Below are positions 32,386-43,403 of a DNA stretch of 64,000 nucleotides, one piece after another. The notes beneath the pieces are model-generated. The model made no database searches, was not told the origin of the DNA, and worked only from the letters and a program-made list of their open reading frames with translations. Position 1 is the first letter of the stretch. Each line of letters opens with the position of its first letter. The position numbers and the translations under genes were made by a program. Source of the DNA: Sphaerosporella brunnea (Eukaryota; Ascomycota; Pezizomycetes; Pezizales; Pyronemataceae). The stretch is from assembly GCA_008704415.1 (NCBI GenBank), contig VXIS01000132.1:1-64000 (forward strand), given 5' to 3'.

Positions 32386-32790
32386 TCACTTGCCAGTGAT
32401 GCTCCCTGCCAACAATTTGGAACGCCCTGGCCCGGGCAGTCGGGATTTTGGATACCGCCGCCGTTTCGCCGCTGTTGTTTTCGTCGCCGCCGTTTTCGCC
32501 GCCACCGCGTCCTGCTCCGATGTATGATATTCTTGAGGAAAGAGAGCACCGCCGTTGTATCGCGCGAGAGGGAGTTTGAAACCCCCCCAGCAGCGGTCTT
32601 TCTTCTCCCCCAAGCAGCAGTCACCCCCATAGAAAAAAGAGACGGCGCAGTAGACCTTCTCAAACTGTTTCAGAGCGCTGGGGCTGTTTGAGGTCACGCA
32701 GGTAAAATAAACTTTTATATTCGCCACATCCTGGCGGGCAGATCCGGGATTGACGAGTGAGATCTCAAGATTCCTAGCGTATGTATCCAT
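32386..32790 (-). CDS. Hypothetical protein, uncertain
   Basis: 134-codon frame from the ATG at 32790 (MDTYARNLEISLVNPG...) to a stop at 32386. The first 45 codons look protein-like; the rest becomes Lys/Ala/Thr-rich. A donor near 32360-32390 could join it to the minus-strand frame at 32125-32316, but none of the junctions I tried kept frame. It may be a real gene with a missed intron or a relic. Confidence 0.25.
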   Translation of the reverse strand: MDTYARNLEISLVNPGSARQDVANIKVYFTCVTSNSPSALKQFEKVYCAVSFFYGGDCCLGEKKDRCWGGFKLPLARYNGGALFPQEYHTSEQDAVAAKTAATKTTAAKRRRYPKSRLPGPGRSKLLAGSITGK

Positions 32791-32927
32791 TATCGAGTAG
32801 ATCCGGTACATGCGCCGTCGGTGCGCACAACCTTCCCTACCCCACCACGCCGGCCCGCGTGGCTTAAGATCGAGCTTCCGAAAAACAAAGCTCTAAGCTG
32901 CATGTGCGCCTTACAGCAATTTCAATA

Positions 32928-33386
32928 GGGGTCCTCAAGGTTTGGCTGACGGGCTCGGCAGGGGTTTAGCCAATCAATAGAATCGCATCGCTCCGTTTCA
33001 ACTCAATTCGAACGTTGAGGGACCTGGCTGACGCACTGGCTGATGAACTTTTGCGCACCGGAAAATTTTATCTCTATGCACTAAGCTACCTATCTCGTGA
33101 TAAATTCGCCCTCCTGGTCGGTCCTCCCAGGTGTCCCCTGCCCTCGCCTCTTTTAGTACGGCCCTCCTACCCTCAGTTGGTAAACATCTCTTTCGATCCA
33201 CATTCATCAGCCGGCTGATGCTTTCTCAACTCACAAAAACCACGGTTGAGAAAACGTCAGCCGGCTGATGAACTCGATATACACGCCGAGCCCGTTAAGA
33301 TTTCACCATCCAATGAACGAGAAGTGTCCGACAGGGGCCCGCAGTCGAACTCATCAGCCGCTCGTCAGCCAAACCTTGAGGACCCC
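32928..33386. mobile_element. MITE with TA duplication (459 bp)
   Basis: 24-bp perfect terminal inverted repeats (GGGGTCCTCAAGGTTTGG... at the left, its inverse at the right). Flanked by TA at 32926-32927 and 33387-33388. No coding capacity. Internally it holds CAGCCGGCTG-type palindromes in both orientations (33210-33270). Probably mobilised by a Tc1/mariner enzyme. Confidence 0.85.
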
Positions 33387-33466
33387 TACTGTCTTCCTTG
33401 TTTATCGTCTCTGCTTGGTGTCGGCATTTCGTTGTCTGGCAGGCTGCCGCCGTAGAGTAGAGCTGT

Positions 33467-33559
33467 AGTGCAACTTTTGCGGGTTGGCTTTTTGGGAGAT
33501 TTGCCTAACAATTGAACCTGAAGAGACTGCCTAAAAAGGCAACCCGCAAAAGTTACACT
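33467..33559. mobile_element. 93-bp hairpin element
   Basis: Imperfect inverted repeat: the left arm contains CAACTTTTGCGGGTTG and the right arm its near-exact inverse CAACCCGCAAAAGTTACAC, separated by about 35 nt. Begins AGTG and ends CACT. Looks like a miniature foldback element, 80 bp beyond the previous MITE. Confidence 0.6.
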
Positions 33560-34383
33560 GGACCGCAAAAGTTTCGAAACCGAGAGCAAACACCAATACA
33601 GAGATAAAAGGTGGCGAGCCCTAGGATAACCAAATCAATAGTGTAGAATTGATTGTGGCCGTCTATTTTATTCAGACGATTTCGGGACGCGACGCGTGAA
33701 TTTCAGGCACTGGCTTGGCGCAGTTGAGCATCTCTCCGGAGACCTTGTTTCTCTACATTACAGACCGTCAATCCCCACAAAAAACTAGGAGATCTTTGAG
33801 CTAAGATGCCTCTATGGTCTCACCGATTTTCAGCAGGAAAAAAATGATATGTATTGGTGTAGCTGCTTAGAAACTGAAGTTATCAACGCGTGACCTAATA
33901 GCAGCACCGTTACCGCACCGCCAAACAAGCTGAAAGTCTCCAAATATATTAAATCAAAGTCTTCCAAGAAGCGCCAAAGGTTTCTGTATCTTTATCATCA
34001 CTATTGGTGGAGAAGGTAGGGGGTTGTTGATGAGGTGGAGATGTCTTGGCGACGCAGCCATCGTGAAGCCTGTCATCAACCATCACTGGCCTTGATGCCA
34101 GCGCGTATTTCACTATAAAATAGACTTACACGATCCATTCCACGGTCGTGCACCCATTACTTGCGGCCTGGTTGTTGCATAATATATTACTGTACCAGAC
34201 AATGAGGATGGTACAAACGTTTGCAGTGACATATGTTTTCCAAGCGAATGGATTGCGGTGGCCAAGATGTTGTGCGTAGAGAGCGGATTTTCTTTGGCAG
34301 TGGGGGATTCCCCCCCCCCCCCCCCACGCACACCCTCTGGCGACATATTAACTCAAGAAACCCCGGGTGGCAGTGGCAGACTT
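33560..34383. other. Intergenic region
   Basis: About 0.8 kb without a supported gene. C-run at 34311-34324. Confidence 0.5.
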
Positions 34384-34543
34384 ACTCGGGCAGGCATTTA
34401 GAACCAAAAATTGCGGATGGGCGAGATCTCGCAAGACTTTCTCGATCTGGCGATTTGAACCCCAATTGAGCTCCTTCGAGTAGGTTTTAGCCACCTCGCT
34501 GCAGCTGTATTTTTTGGTTCTAAATGCCGGCCCGGGCCCGAGT
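34384..34543. mobile_element. 160-bp foldback or SINE-like element
   Basis: Left arm ACTCGGGCAGGCATTTAGAA... at 34384-34410 is inverted at 34510-34543. The interior, read on the minus strand, contains GGGGTTCAAATCG, which resembles a Pol III B box, and GAGGTGGCTAAAAC upstream of it. It could be a tRNA-derived SINE or simply a MITE. Class uncertain. Confidence 0.5.
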
Positions 34544-34658
34544 ACTACATTTTAATGGCTCGCGGCAGTAAGAAATAGGCATCCCCACTCACTATTTTCC
34601 ACAGCGCCATCTTTTCGATCTGATTGCCCCATTGTGTTTATGCTCGACAATCGCGGGC

Positions 34659-35033
34659 ATGTCGCAATCGCCGATTCCAGGCATCAACTACCTTTGCTGC
34701 CCACGCGGCCACGGCACAATGTTGGAGAAAGTGGCATCTCTTTTCTCAAGGATCAGCCAACCAGTTACACAACAGCTATTTATCCCAAAACAGTTCTTAG
34801 ACTGTTATCTTTGTGACGTGGTAACGAAAAAAGAAATTTTTGGTCAGTCGGACGTCCTAGAAGCACAATGCACAAACAACCACATCCCACGGCCATTTCC
34901 ATTGAACATGAAGCGGGCCACGCAAAAAGCGGACCCTAATCTACAAACCGTGCCAGCGCAGACTGTGTGGGATGATCACAAACAAAGAATTTTCGACCAC
35001 CGGAAAACAAGTCTTTTACCTATTTTGATGTAG
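34659..35033 (+). CDS. Hypothetical protein fragment, uncertain
   Basis: 124-codon frame from ATG 34659 (MSQSPIPGINYLCC...). Several Cys pairs (LCC, CYLCD) give a protein-like first half. No known domain. It lies in the same orientation as the GTPase-RING-patatin gene 400 bp downstream but is not joined to it by any evident splice. Confidence 0.25.
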   Translation: MSQSPIPGINYLCCPRGHGTMLEKVASLFSRISQPVTQQLFIPKQFLDCYLCDVVTKKEIFGQSDVLEAQCTNNHIPRPFPLNMKRATQKADPNLQTVPAQTVWDDHKQRIFDHRKTSLLPILM

Positions 35034-35426
35034 TTATGTGTTCTAAATACGTGAAAATAATAAGCGAACGCATGTAAGAACATTGTGCTGAAAAAGAGGT
35101 GCCCAGTCGTGGTTGGGCCAAAACTTAGCTGCAACTCTGATCGCATCGATACGATAGAGTAAAAATTTGCTGCATGCAAACCTAGGGATGCTTCATGGAA
35201 CAAACTATTACAATTGGTACAATACACAACACGGCGGTCCGCCAGAGACAAGCGATGTCGATCAATCCTTGCGCTGAGGTGGCCACCCATACTTCTCCTC
35301 ATAAGTTGTGAAAGTCATAAAAAGAAGACGGTCGGGGCGCAGTGTCTTCAGACTCCCAGTTGCCCAAAACGTCTCCTCTCGGTCGCTGCGAACTCACCCA
35401 AAGAAATCACCTTTTCATCTTCTCCG

Positions 35427-38400
35427 ATGTCCGACAGAAGAAGTTTCCTGGGTCGCCCCAAAAAAAGGGAGGTTTTTGCGCGACTGTTTGCCAGTCCGGG
35501 TTCGGGCCAACGATCTTCAAATCTGAGCAGCTCAAATTTAAGCGTAAGTTCTAAGACAGCCTTTGGGTGTATCCATTACAGTGTTGTATAGTGTGGTAAC
35601 ATTTCGGGAGCCTCTGTTGATCATAAGGGATATGCTAGTCTTTGCTAGGGAATCGCGGTGACGGCCTCTCAGCTCGTTCGAGACCAGATAACAGCAAAGC
35701 ACTACTTCCATCACCGAGAATTGCACAAGAGCCCCAGCTGCTGGTACCAGCCAAACCGCAACTACCCGCCGCCCCAGCCAGCTGCGATGAAACAGACAGT
35801 TCACCTGACGACCTTGATTGCGATTCTGAGGCAGAATATTCAACGATAGAATCTGGGGAAGCTTCGGGGATTGATAGCCAGAGCTATACTCTACTAACCT
35901 CAGAGGTGCTCCTAGGTACCGAATTCAATGACGTTCATGAGGGGAGTTCGGTCTTTTCTGAAAGCGACCATGAGACACCGAGCAGGCCACACACTGCACC
36001 TGAAGCTTTAACCAAGTGCGAAGACTGCCAAAGCGATTGCGACGACGTCTCCTGGTGCAACGGTTGCGGAATGAGGCTTTGTGCCCAATGCTGGAGTCAA
36101 CAAGCTCCGCACAAAAACAAGGTCCCTGGACACAGCAAAACAAGCTTGACCGACATGGCGACGCTCAATGGCATCCTCAATTTGACCGGCGGTGAGGCAG
36201 CCTCCGAAGAATACCTTCAGGCTGAATTCGGTTCGAAATGGTTCGGCGTTACGATTCAGAAAGGACAACGTATGCAGGGGTTCCTCACTGCGACAAACCG
36301 GTATCGTGAGCTTTCCATGGCGACCGGTTTCCCTGGTGAGAAATATCCGGCGTTGGTGAGCTTTGTTGGAGAGACAGGGGCCGGTAAGAGCACTTTGATC
36401 CGTGCTTTGGTGCAAGTAAGTCCCCCGAAAGTCCGATGGGCAACTTATGAATAATTAAATTTACTAACAACAGACAGCTAGCTCTCATCAATACGAAGCG
36501 GCAGTCGGACCGGTCCTACACGCATACGCCCATTGTGGGTGATCCGCAGAACCTAGACACTCCAACTAGTGGAGATGTACACCTTTTCAAAGATCCATCG
36601 ACATATGCAACCAGAAGGCCCTGCTTTTACGCTGACTGCGAAGGTCTTCGTGGCGGAACCAGACTCCCGATGGCGGTGACTAAAATAGATCGCATTAAGC
36701 AGAGGGTAGGGGAGGTCAAAGGAGTGTCACTAAGTATGCGGTGGGCAAAACAAGAACAATTATCACGGGAATGGATGGTGGAAAGATTCTATCCAAGGAT
36801 TCTTTTCACTTTCTCGGACATAGTCTGCTATGTGACCAACAACTTTAAGTACGAGAACCAACCTTCTGCTTGACGTGGTTGACTTATGGCAGGCCCGTGC
36901 AGAACCATCGAGTCAATCATCAGCAGATTGATACAGTGGGCGGATACAGTCTTAGAGAAATCCGTCAATCAGCCCATGCTACCTTATGCAATTGTGATCG
37001 TCAATGCACTGGACCCAAAGGTAATCCTGATCTTTCTCTTGCGATGTATATATACACCTGCTGAAATTTTCTAGGATGGAACTCAAGAATGGTGGCAGGA
37101 CACCCTTACCGGCACCCAGCTGCAAAAAAACAAGGACTGCATCCGGGGAGACCAAAATCTCATCAAACTGGTTGAACAGTGGGAGAAGCGAAACAAGAAA
37201 ATCAACACTCTCGAAGAGTTGGTGCGATGTTATTACACCGACATCAAGATCATGTGCATTCCGAACATCAACGCCAAGCACTCATCGCCATCTTTCCTAC
37301 TCGAGCAGTATTCAAGACTCCACGAAGAGATACGGCAGGCGGCTGACAAGACGAGTGAGCGAAGGAAAAAGGCTGAGCTCCTATTGAACAGTGACGATTT
37401 GAATGCTTACTTTGGATACGCTTTTGATCATTTTTCCCGCAATGGAGAACAGCCTTTCGACTTCCTCGCTGCTGCACTCGCTCACAACCCTGTTCGTCGG
37501 ACGTTAACAACTCATGTGGTGAAGGCTGCCGTATCCTTGATGGTTGGCACATTCCGATCGAGTTTCGAGCTATTTAAGGGCCTCGCACCTCTTATTGCGT
37601 CAAGCATACTGCTCGACGTCTGTCGTAAGAATTTGCCCCGAAAATGTAGGTACACGATCGGATCAGGAGGTTGATCTCGTCTTTTCTAACAGTGTGGGGC
37701 GACAGCACTTGCGGCCGCTAAGATTCTCGAAGAGTACGAAATGCTTTGTGTTACTGCCGTTCAGACTTTCTATGAAGGACACTGGCCGTGCAGGTTCACA
37801 GACAACAATCGTCGATGTGTCAACGTTGCGAACAAGCATCCAAAAGGCCATCAGTTGAGTTCCGGCAAGATTATTACCGTCGGCGAGTACCAGCACGAGC
37901 CAAAGGAACTGAAAACAACGGGTCAGGATTTTTTCGCCGAAGTTGCATCCTCATATAAACAGCTCTGGGCCAAGTTAATCGCTCTCAATGATGCGGACAA
38001 CAAAGGGGTTCGCCCGGCAGCTGTAGAGAATCAGAGAGATATACTTTCTCGTGATGTGTACCAGGCGATCTTCAATGGCCAATCTGGAGCCCTCGCCAGC
38101 CACACCACCTGTTTTAGCTGTTTTTTCCACACACCGGTCCACGTCTTGCGTTGTGGACACGTTATATGCGACACCTGCATGGATGACTTTTCGGAAATGA
38201 TCGGCCTGAAGCGCACCTTGCGGAATTGTCCTCTATGTGGTGGCCAGAGAAACCTAACGGGGATTTACAACAAAGAACCCCGACAAGCATCCCCACGTAT
38301 ATTGTCGCTTGATGGGTAAAACCGCTCCGAACCTGCTTGGAGCCGTTCTGAATTCGCAGTTTAAGCTGACGTTTCTTTAGAGGTGGCGTTCGCTCAATCA

Positions 38401-40050
38401 TTCAATTGGAGATATTGAAGGCGCTCGAAAAACAGATCGATCTGGAAATGCCAATACAGGAATTTTTCGATTTGGTGGTTGGTACGAGGCAAGTGTCATT
38501 TTTCTCAATATTTCACCCAGTCCTAATTAACCTTCGATCGTTTCCAGTGCCGGTGGAATTGTCGCCCTTGGGCTTGCATCGGAGGGCATGGCAATCGAAA
38601 ACTGTAGCAAAATGTTCATGGACTTCGCAATCAAAGCATTCACAACGCGTAAGGGCGGCAAAGTCCCCGTTCTGAAGTATGCCGTTTATTTGCATCACAA
38701 CAGCAAGTACGAGTCCAAAGGGTTGAACGACGTTTTGAAGGATTCCTTTGGCAATAAGAAGTTATTTGGAGAAATCGGCGACTCTAATGGGAGGAAAGCA
38801 ATAAAAGTAGGGGTCACGATGACTTCCTCGTCCGGAAATCCAGTCTTTGTGGCGAATTATAACCGCTCTTCCCCAGAGAACAATCCTTGTCAGTTTCCCC
38901 ATGGCCGAACATTCCGTGTAGTGACTGATTTCTCGCTGGCAGCTTCATACCACTTCCTTCGAGCTGAGAATAAGAACAAGGAGTTGAAGGTCTGGGAAGC
39001 GTCAGTTCTCCATCCCTTGCGTTTCTAACTCGGATTCCCAGTAATTAACGTACTTCTAGAGCTCGTGGAACGTCCGCTGCACCACTTTGTTTCAAGCCTT
39101 TCCATCACCAACCAACGGATCGCATTTTCACGGATGGGGCCTTAAATTTCAACAATCCCGTGGAGATCGCCTATACAGAGAGCCAACTGCTGTGGCCTGA
39201 TCAATCGCAGCGCTGCCTCATTCTTTCGATTGGAACGGGGTCAATGGAAGCTCCGCAGGAAATTCAGACTGGATCTGAGACTGTCCCAACCCCTCAAAGT
39301 GGCGGGTCAGGGGATAACCTCAGAAGCTTCGTACGCATGGGGAAACGTCAAATCGAACAGAGCATAAACTGCGAGAAGGCCTGGAGCGACTTCATGGCGA
39401 AATCGGATCGACTGGACCAAGAAAATGCTGGACGATATGTACGGATGAATGTGGAGTTCCCGAAGTTGCCAAAAATCGACAAGTATGAGTTCATCGATGA
39501 CTTGATCGATGGCGTAAAGAGTTATTGCGATAAGAACAGCTCCCTTCTCAGAGACACAGCCAACAAGCTCATAGCCTCACTTTTCTATCTTATGCTAGAA
39601 GGCATTGAGGAGAACAAGGATGGGTATCTATGTAAAGGTACACGCAAGATTTCTATTCGTCTTTTCTTCCAGACTAACCATCCACAAGGTTCCATTCTTT
39701 GCCGGCTGGGAGCTGGCACGAAACAGCTCCTGAAGCTTACCGGGAGACTAAAACAATGGGGTGATTCCATATTTACTGTTGAAATCAACGGAAGAGGACA
39801 CGAACTAGGCCCCCTCCCAGCAAGAACGCTTAAATTCGTTGAGGCGGGTGATATTTTCATATTCAGCGTAAGATTCCAAGTCAAACATCACAGCCACACG
39901 ACCGATGAGCAAATAAAAATCCGCATGAAGGTGGGATCGGAAGGGGACTCCCCTGCTTTAATAAGCGGATTTCCGGCAACCCTGAACGAGCTTGAGATGC
40001 TGAAAAAACGAGAGAGTGAGCAAGAGCCCCAAGTTTCAACTGGGACATGA
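35427..40050 (+). CDS. GTPase-RING-patatin multidomain protein
   Basis: Ten exons: 35427-35543, 35639-36415, 36478-36848, 36903-37020, 37075-37645, 37706-38315, 38381-38488, 38548-39000, 39060-39637, 39689-40050. They give 1354 aa with frame kept at all nine junctions. Domains in order: Cys-rich zinc-binding segment (about 166-200, CEDCQ...WCNGCG...CAQC); P-loop FVGETGAGKST (about 281-291) with DCEGLRGG (about 350) as a GTPase-like domain; RING finger (about 787-838, CFSC...CGHVIC...CPLCGG); patatin phospholipase domain (about 850-1100) with DGGGVRS, GTSAGG (Ser nucleophile) and DGA (catalytic Asp); then a C-terminal region. Patatin hydrolyses lipid acyl esters; GTPase plus RING suggests a regulated, self-limiting switch resembling fungal NLR-type incompatibility proteins (inference). 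Intron 7 is GC-AG. Complete, no stops. Confidence 0.88.
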
Positions 40051-40619
40051 CATCACTGACGCTGACATCTTTGTAGGGTGATGTGGATCTCGAAAAGGCA
40101 ATATTTGCTTTACTTGCCGTGTTTTTCTTTCTTTCATTTAGTCCGTTCAATCCCTCCCCTCTTTTCTTCTTATTTTCTTTTTTTCTTTTCTTTTTCTCTA
40201 CGCCCCAAGCATGCTAGCACTCTGTCATTGTGTGTGTGTGTAGTTTTTTTATCGCTTCATGACAGGTTTCAGAATGTTGCTCTTTCTTTAAAGCTTTTAC
40301 GACTTCAGCAACGCCTGGTTTTCGACAGATCTTTCTTGTCATTGTGATTGAAAATGAGAACTCTGGGGGTTAATGCATTGCCCCTCATATACATGCGCAT
40401 ATTCCATATAGCCATACCGCGCCGAATGATCACAATATTGAAGAGTATGTAGTGCACCAGTGAAGGTACGAGGCGAGGCCCGCCGTTGCTCATGAGCATT
40501 ACATTATTGGGTTCCCAGAGCTAGGCCTGATTCCTCGTGTGATTGGTCCTCCCTGGAAGAAAGTGATTCAGCTTGTCACACTCCGCATGGTCAGCCATGA
40601 GCTACTCGACGATTTTTTG
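40051..40619. other. 3' flank of the patatin gene
   Basis: T/C-rich tract (40120-40205) and a (TG)n run near 40229-40243, probably 3'UTR and terminator. No gene. Confidence 0.6.
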
Positions 40620-41451
40620 AGTATCCAGATGCCCCAGAAACCCTAACCCAGGAGAGGTGGCTGGAAAGCGAGCTTTCCGAAGCTTCCCTGAGCTCGCGCA
40701 ACAATTATCAACCCATCCAAACAACGTCGTCGCGACTGTCAGTTAAACCAATGGGGCGCCCAGCTATACTTAGGGGCAGGTGGTAATTCCCGGTTTGGGG
40801 CGAGGTTAATTAAGTTGTTGTAGGGAAAGAAATCACCCCTCGGCGTCGTGCAGCGTGAAGCCAGGGAGATCCGAGCCGCAACGATAGCAAAAGGCGAGAA
40901 ACCACCAAATACCACGCAGACGTGGCGGGGAAAGAAGCATAAGATTGTGAAGATTTAGCGGGGAAAGGGACGTGGGATTGATTCCTGGCGATACATTCAG
41001 CACGTCGGCCGTGGCCCGAGTGTCAACGCCTGGCTGCCGAGAATCATGACTTCATCCTGATGGAGGACGGTGCGGCCTCACATGGCTCAGGCTACACGAA
41101 TCAGGAGCGAGTCAAAGAAGGAGTCAGAAAGATGGATTGGCCACCCAATTCTCCAGATTTTAACCCAATCGAACGCATTTAGGCGCTCATGAAGAAAAGA
41201 ATTCAGACACGCCGAGGTTCCGAGCGGATTACAACTGTTAAGGATATGAAGCGGGGTTTACGGGAGGAGTGGGATAAGATCACGATTGAGGAAATCAACC
41301 AATTCTTTCTTCGTGACTTGTATGTTATTATGCAGCTTTTAATTTTTTTTGAGCCCACCTCCGTATTTTTTGGATAAAAACTAGGAGTGATTTCCGTGCG
41401 CTCTCGTAAGCGCCGGGACCTGGGTTAGGGTTTCCAGGGCATCCGGATACT
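40620..41451 (+). mobile_element. Degenerate Tc1/mariner element
   Basis: Imperfect terminal inverted repeats of 33 bp at 40620-40652 and 41419-41451 (three differences; core GAAACCCTAACCCAGG) enclose a decayed transposase gene. At 832 bp it is shorter than a full element, so the 5' half of the transposase is largely lost. Confidence 0.85.
41039..41375 (+). pseudogene. Tc1/mariner transposase relic
   Basis: The C-terminal third of a DDE transposase: LMEDGAASH (second catalytic Asp), DWPPNSPDFNPIERI (third acidic position) then MKKRIQTRRG and IEEINQF. The reading frame has an in-frame TAG at 41180 just after PNSPDFNPIERI, and the N-terminal DNA-binding and first catalytic parts are missing. 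Non-functional. Confidence 0.9.
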
Positions 41452-41651
41452 TATTTTTGTTTTTGTTTTTGTTTTAATCATCCTGTATTCGGCCGCTTGC
41501 AGCCATGACATGGGGCTATATACATAAATCTACCCTTGGACCTCATGTGTCCACAGACGGGCGTGATTCAATAAACACACCAAGGAAAATCATGTTCAGA
41601 GTGTGACAAAGGAAAGACATAAGGAAAGACAAAGGGGGAGAGCAGGCGGGG

Positions 41652-42615
41652 TCATTCTTGTGGCTTCTCTGGCCACTTTCCTACATGCGTGCTCGACAGG
41701 AAGCCTAGCAAGGCTTCCGTGCATCTCACGTCTGCCAGGACCCTGGCCACCGGAGTGGAGGTCCTCTTCCAGCCCTCCTTGTCGCCTACTTTCGTTGCCA
41801 GCCCTATGGCCTTCCATAGGGCTTCCTGCTCTTTCTTCCATTTCGCGCATCTCTTCAGGAGATGCTCCCTCATCTGCTTGGGGGCCTTGCGGCACCATCA
41901 GCACTTGTCGTCTGTCCGACGGCCGGTCCACATCAGGTATGGAGCGGTGGGTGCCTTGTTGAGCCGGAGTTGGAAGTATCGAGACGCCAGAGCCTTGGGG
42001 GCTTTGGCTGCGGACTTGTCCCACTTAGCCTTACGCTTATAGTAGGCTTTAGCTTTGATCTGACGACTCAGCCAGGCATTCCGGTCCTTCGTCCTGGCGT
42101 CGGTGACGAGGCGGCCGATGTGCGCCAATGAAGTGACCTCGATTGAGTGTGGCCTGTCTAGCCGGTCTTTTGCTGCGGCCTTGGCAAAATGGTCAGCCAT
42201 TTCATTGCCTGAGACGTCCTTGTGTCCTGGTACCCATCTGTATTCGACGGTCCATCCGAGTCGATGCAGCTCGGCTTCGGCCTGGCGGATGCGTGGCAAT
42301 TGCCATTGTCCTGCACCGGGGTCGCCGTGCGTCAGCCGTCTCAGAGCCGCCTGAGAGTCCACAAAGATGTGCACGGTGCTAAGCGTGCCCGGTGGGGTCT
42401 TTTGTTGTAGCCTGGACCTGACATGGGCGCTCCGTGAGGCCATCTCTAGGTTGGCGGCAATGCCGAAAAGTTCTGCATCGTAGGCCTCCTTCTTATTGCC
42501 TATGTAGCCGTTGGTGCGACACCAGTCTATCGTAGTTGCGGAAGTGCGTGCAACCGCACCGAACCCGCAGTGGCCGTCTCCTAGGCACGATCCGTCTGAA
42601 TAGACCGCAATGTGG
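41652..42615 (-). pseudogene. LINE RNase H and zinc-knuckle region
   Basis: RNase H motifs in order: YSDGSCLGDGHCGFG (Asp), AYDAELFGIAANLE (Glu), IFVDSQAALRRL (Asp) and PGHKDVSGNEMADHFAK. Then a C-terminal segment with WTGRR, an in-frame TGA, and CRKAPKQMREHLLKRC, the usual CCHC-like end. One stop codon breaks it. Part of the LINE polyprotein. Confidence 0.85.
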
Positions 42616-42884
42616 TTCTCCGTGGGGTGCTCAAGGGAGACAGCGATCAGTGCTGCCGTGGCTTCATCTTCGTCAATGATGACGCGGCCGGCCGGGTGTC
42701 AGAGGCTTGGTCGAGTGGGCTCAAAGATTGCGGGGCGCGTGGGAATGGTATTGGCGAGCTTGCCCATGATGGTGGTTGGTTGTGGTTCGGGTTCAGGCGA
42801 GCGTCCGCCGAAGGCATTCCTGGACACGAAGCGTAGTAATGCGTTGGTAGACCTAGTCATTGTCCGTTGGTCTTCATGGGTGGG

Positions 42885-43398
42885 TGTAACGGAGAGGGTT
42901 GAGAACAGACTGGAGGGGCTCAAGGTACTCGCATACAGAGGGGGCAAGAACGAGAGCTGGAACAAGATCCAAAGGCAGGACAAGAGGCAGGACAAGAGGC
43001 GCGATGCGCACGGTCAGGATTCAGATTGGAACGAAGGTACTCAGATTGACATACGAAGGTTCAGTAAAGAGGAAAAGGAAAACAAACAACAAAGCGGAAG
43101 TGAAGGCCCCTTATAGCACTCACGTGATCGCGGTGCCCCGCGCCACGTGGTAGCCGAACATAACCTCGGCTCGGAGCCACCCCACCTAGCCTCCCTACAG
43201 AGCCTCATCACGACACCACATACAACCCCCATTTCCGAACCTCGCCACATGACAACCATCCACGGGGGGGGTAAATCTGAGAACAGCAAATGAATCAGCA
43301 TCCTTTGAAGCCTTAGATCTGAGAGTTCTAGCCGATTTCATTGAGAGTAAAAGCCGGTAGCTTCGTCGGAAAACTCCATCCAAACTTGCGCCGTGACA
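42885..43398. mobile_element. Solo LTR (514 bp)
   Basis: Begins TGTAACGG and ends CCGTGACA (short inverted termini, TG...CA). Flanked by a perfect 5-bp duplication GTGGG at 42880-42884 and 43399-43403. It splits the LINE between reverse transcriptase and RNase H. The same LTR family recurs at 46171-46562. No internal retrotransposon remains, so it is a solo LTR left by LTR-LTR recombination. Confidence 0.9.
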
Positions 43399-43403
43399 GT
43401 GGG

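Noticed and set aside
34430..34500. Minus-strand tRNA candidate
   Set aside because: Only a B-box-like motif is present; acceptor and anticodon stems cannot be paired.
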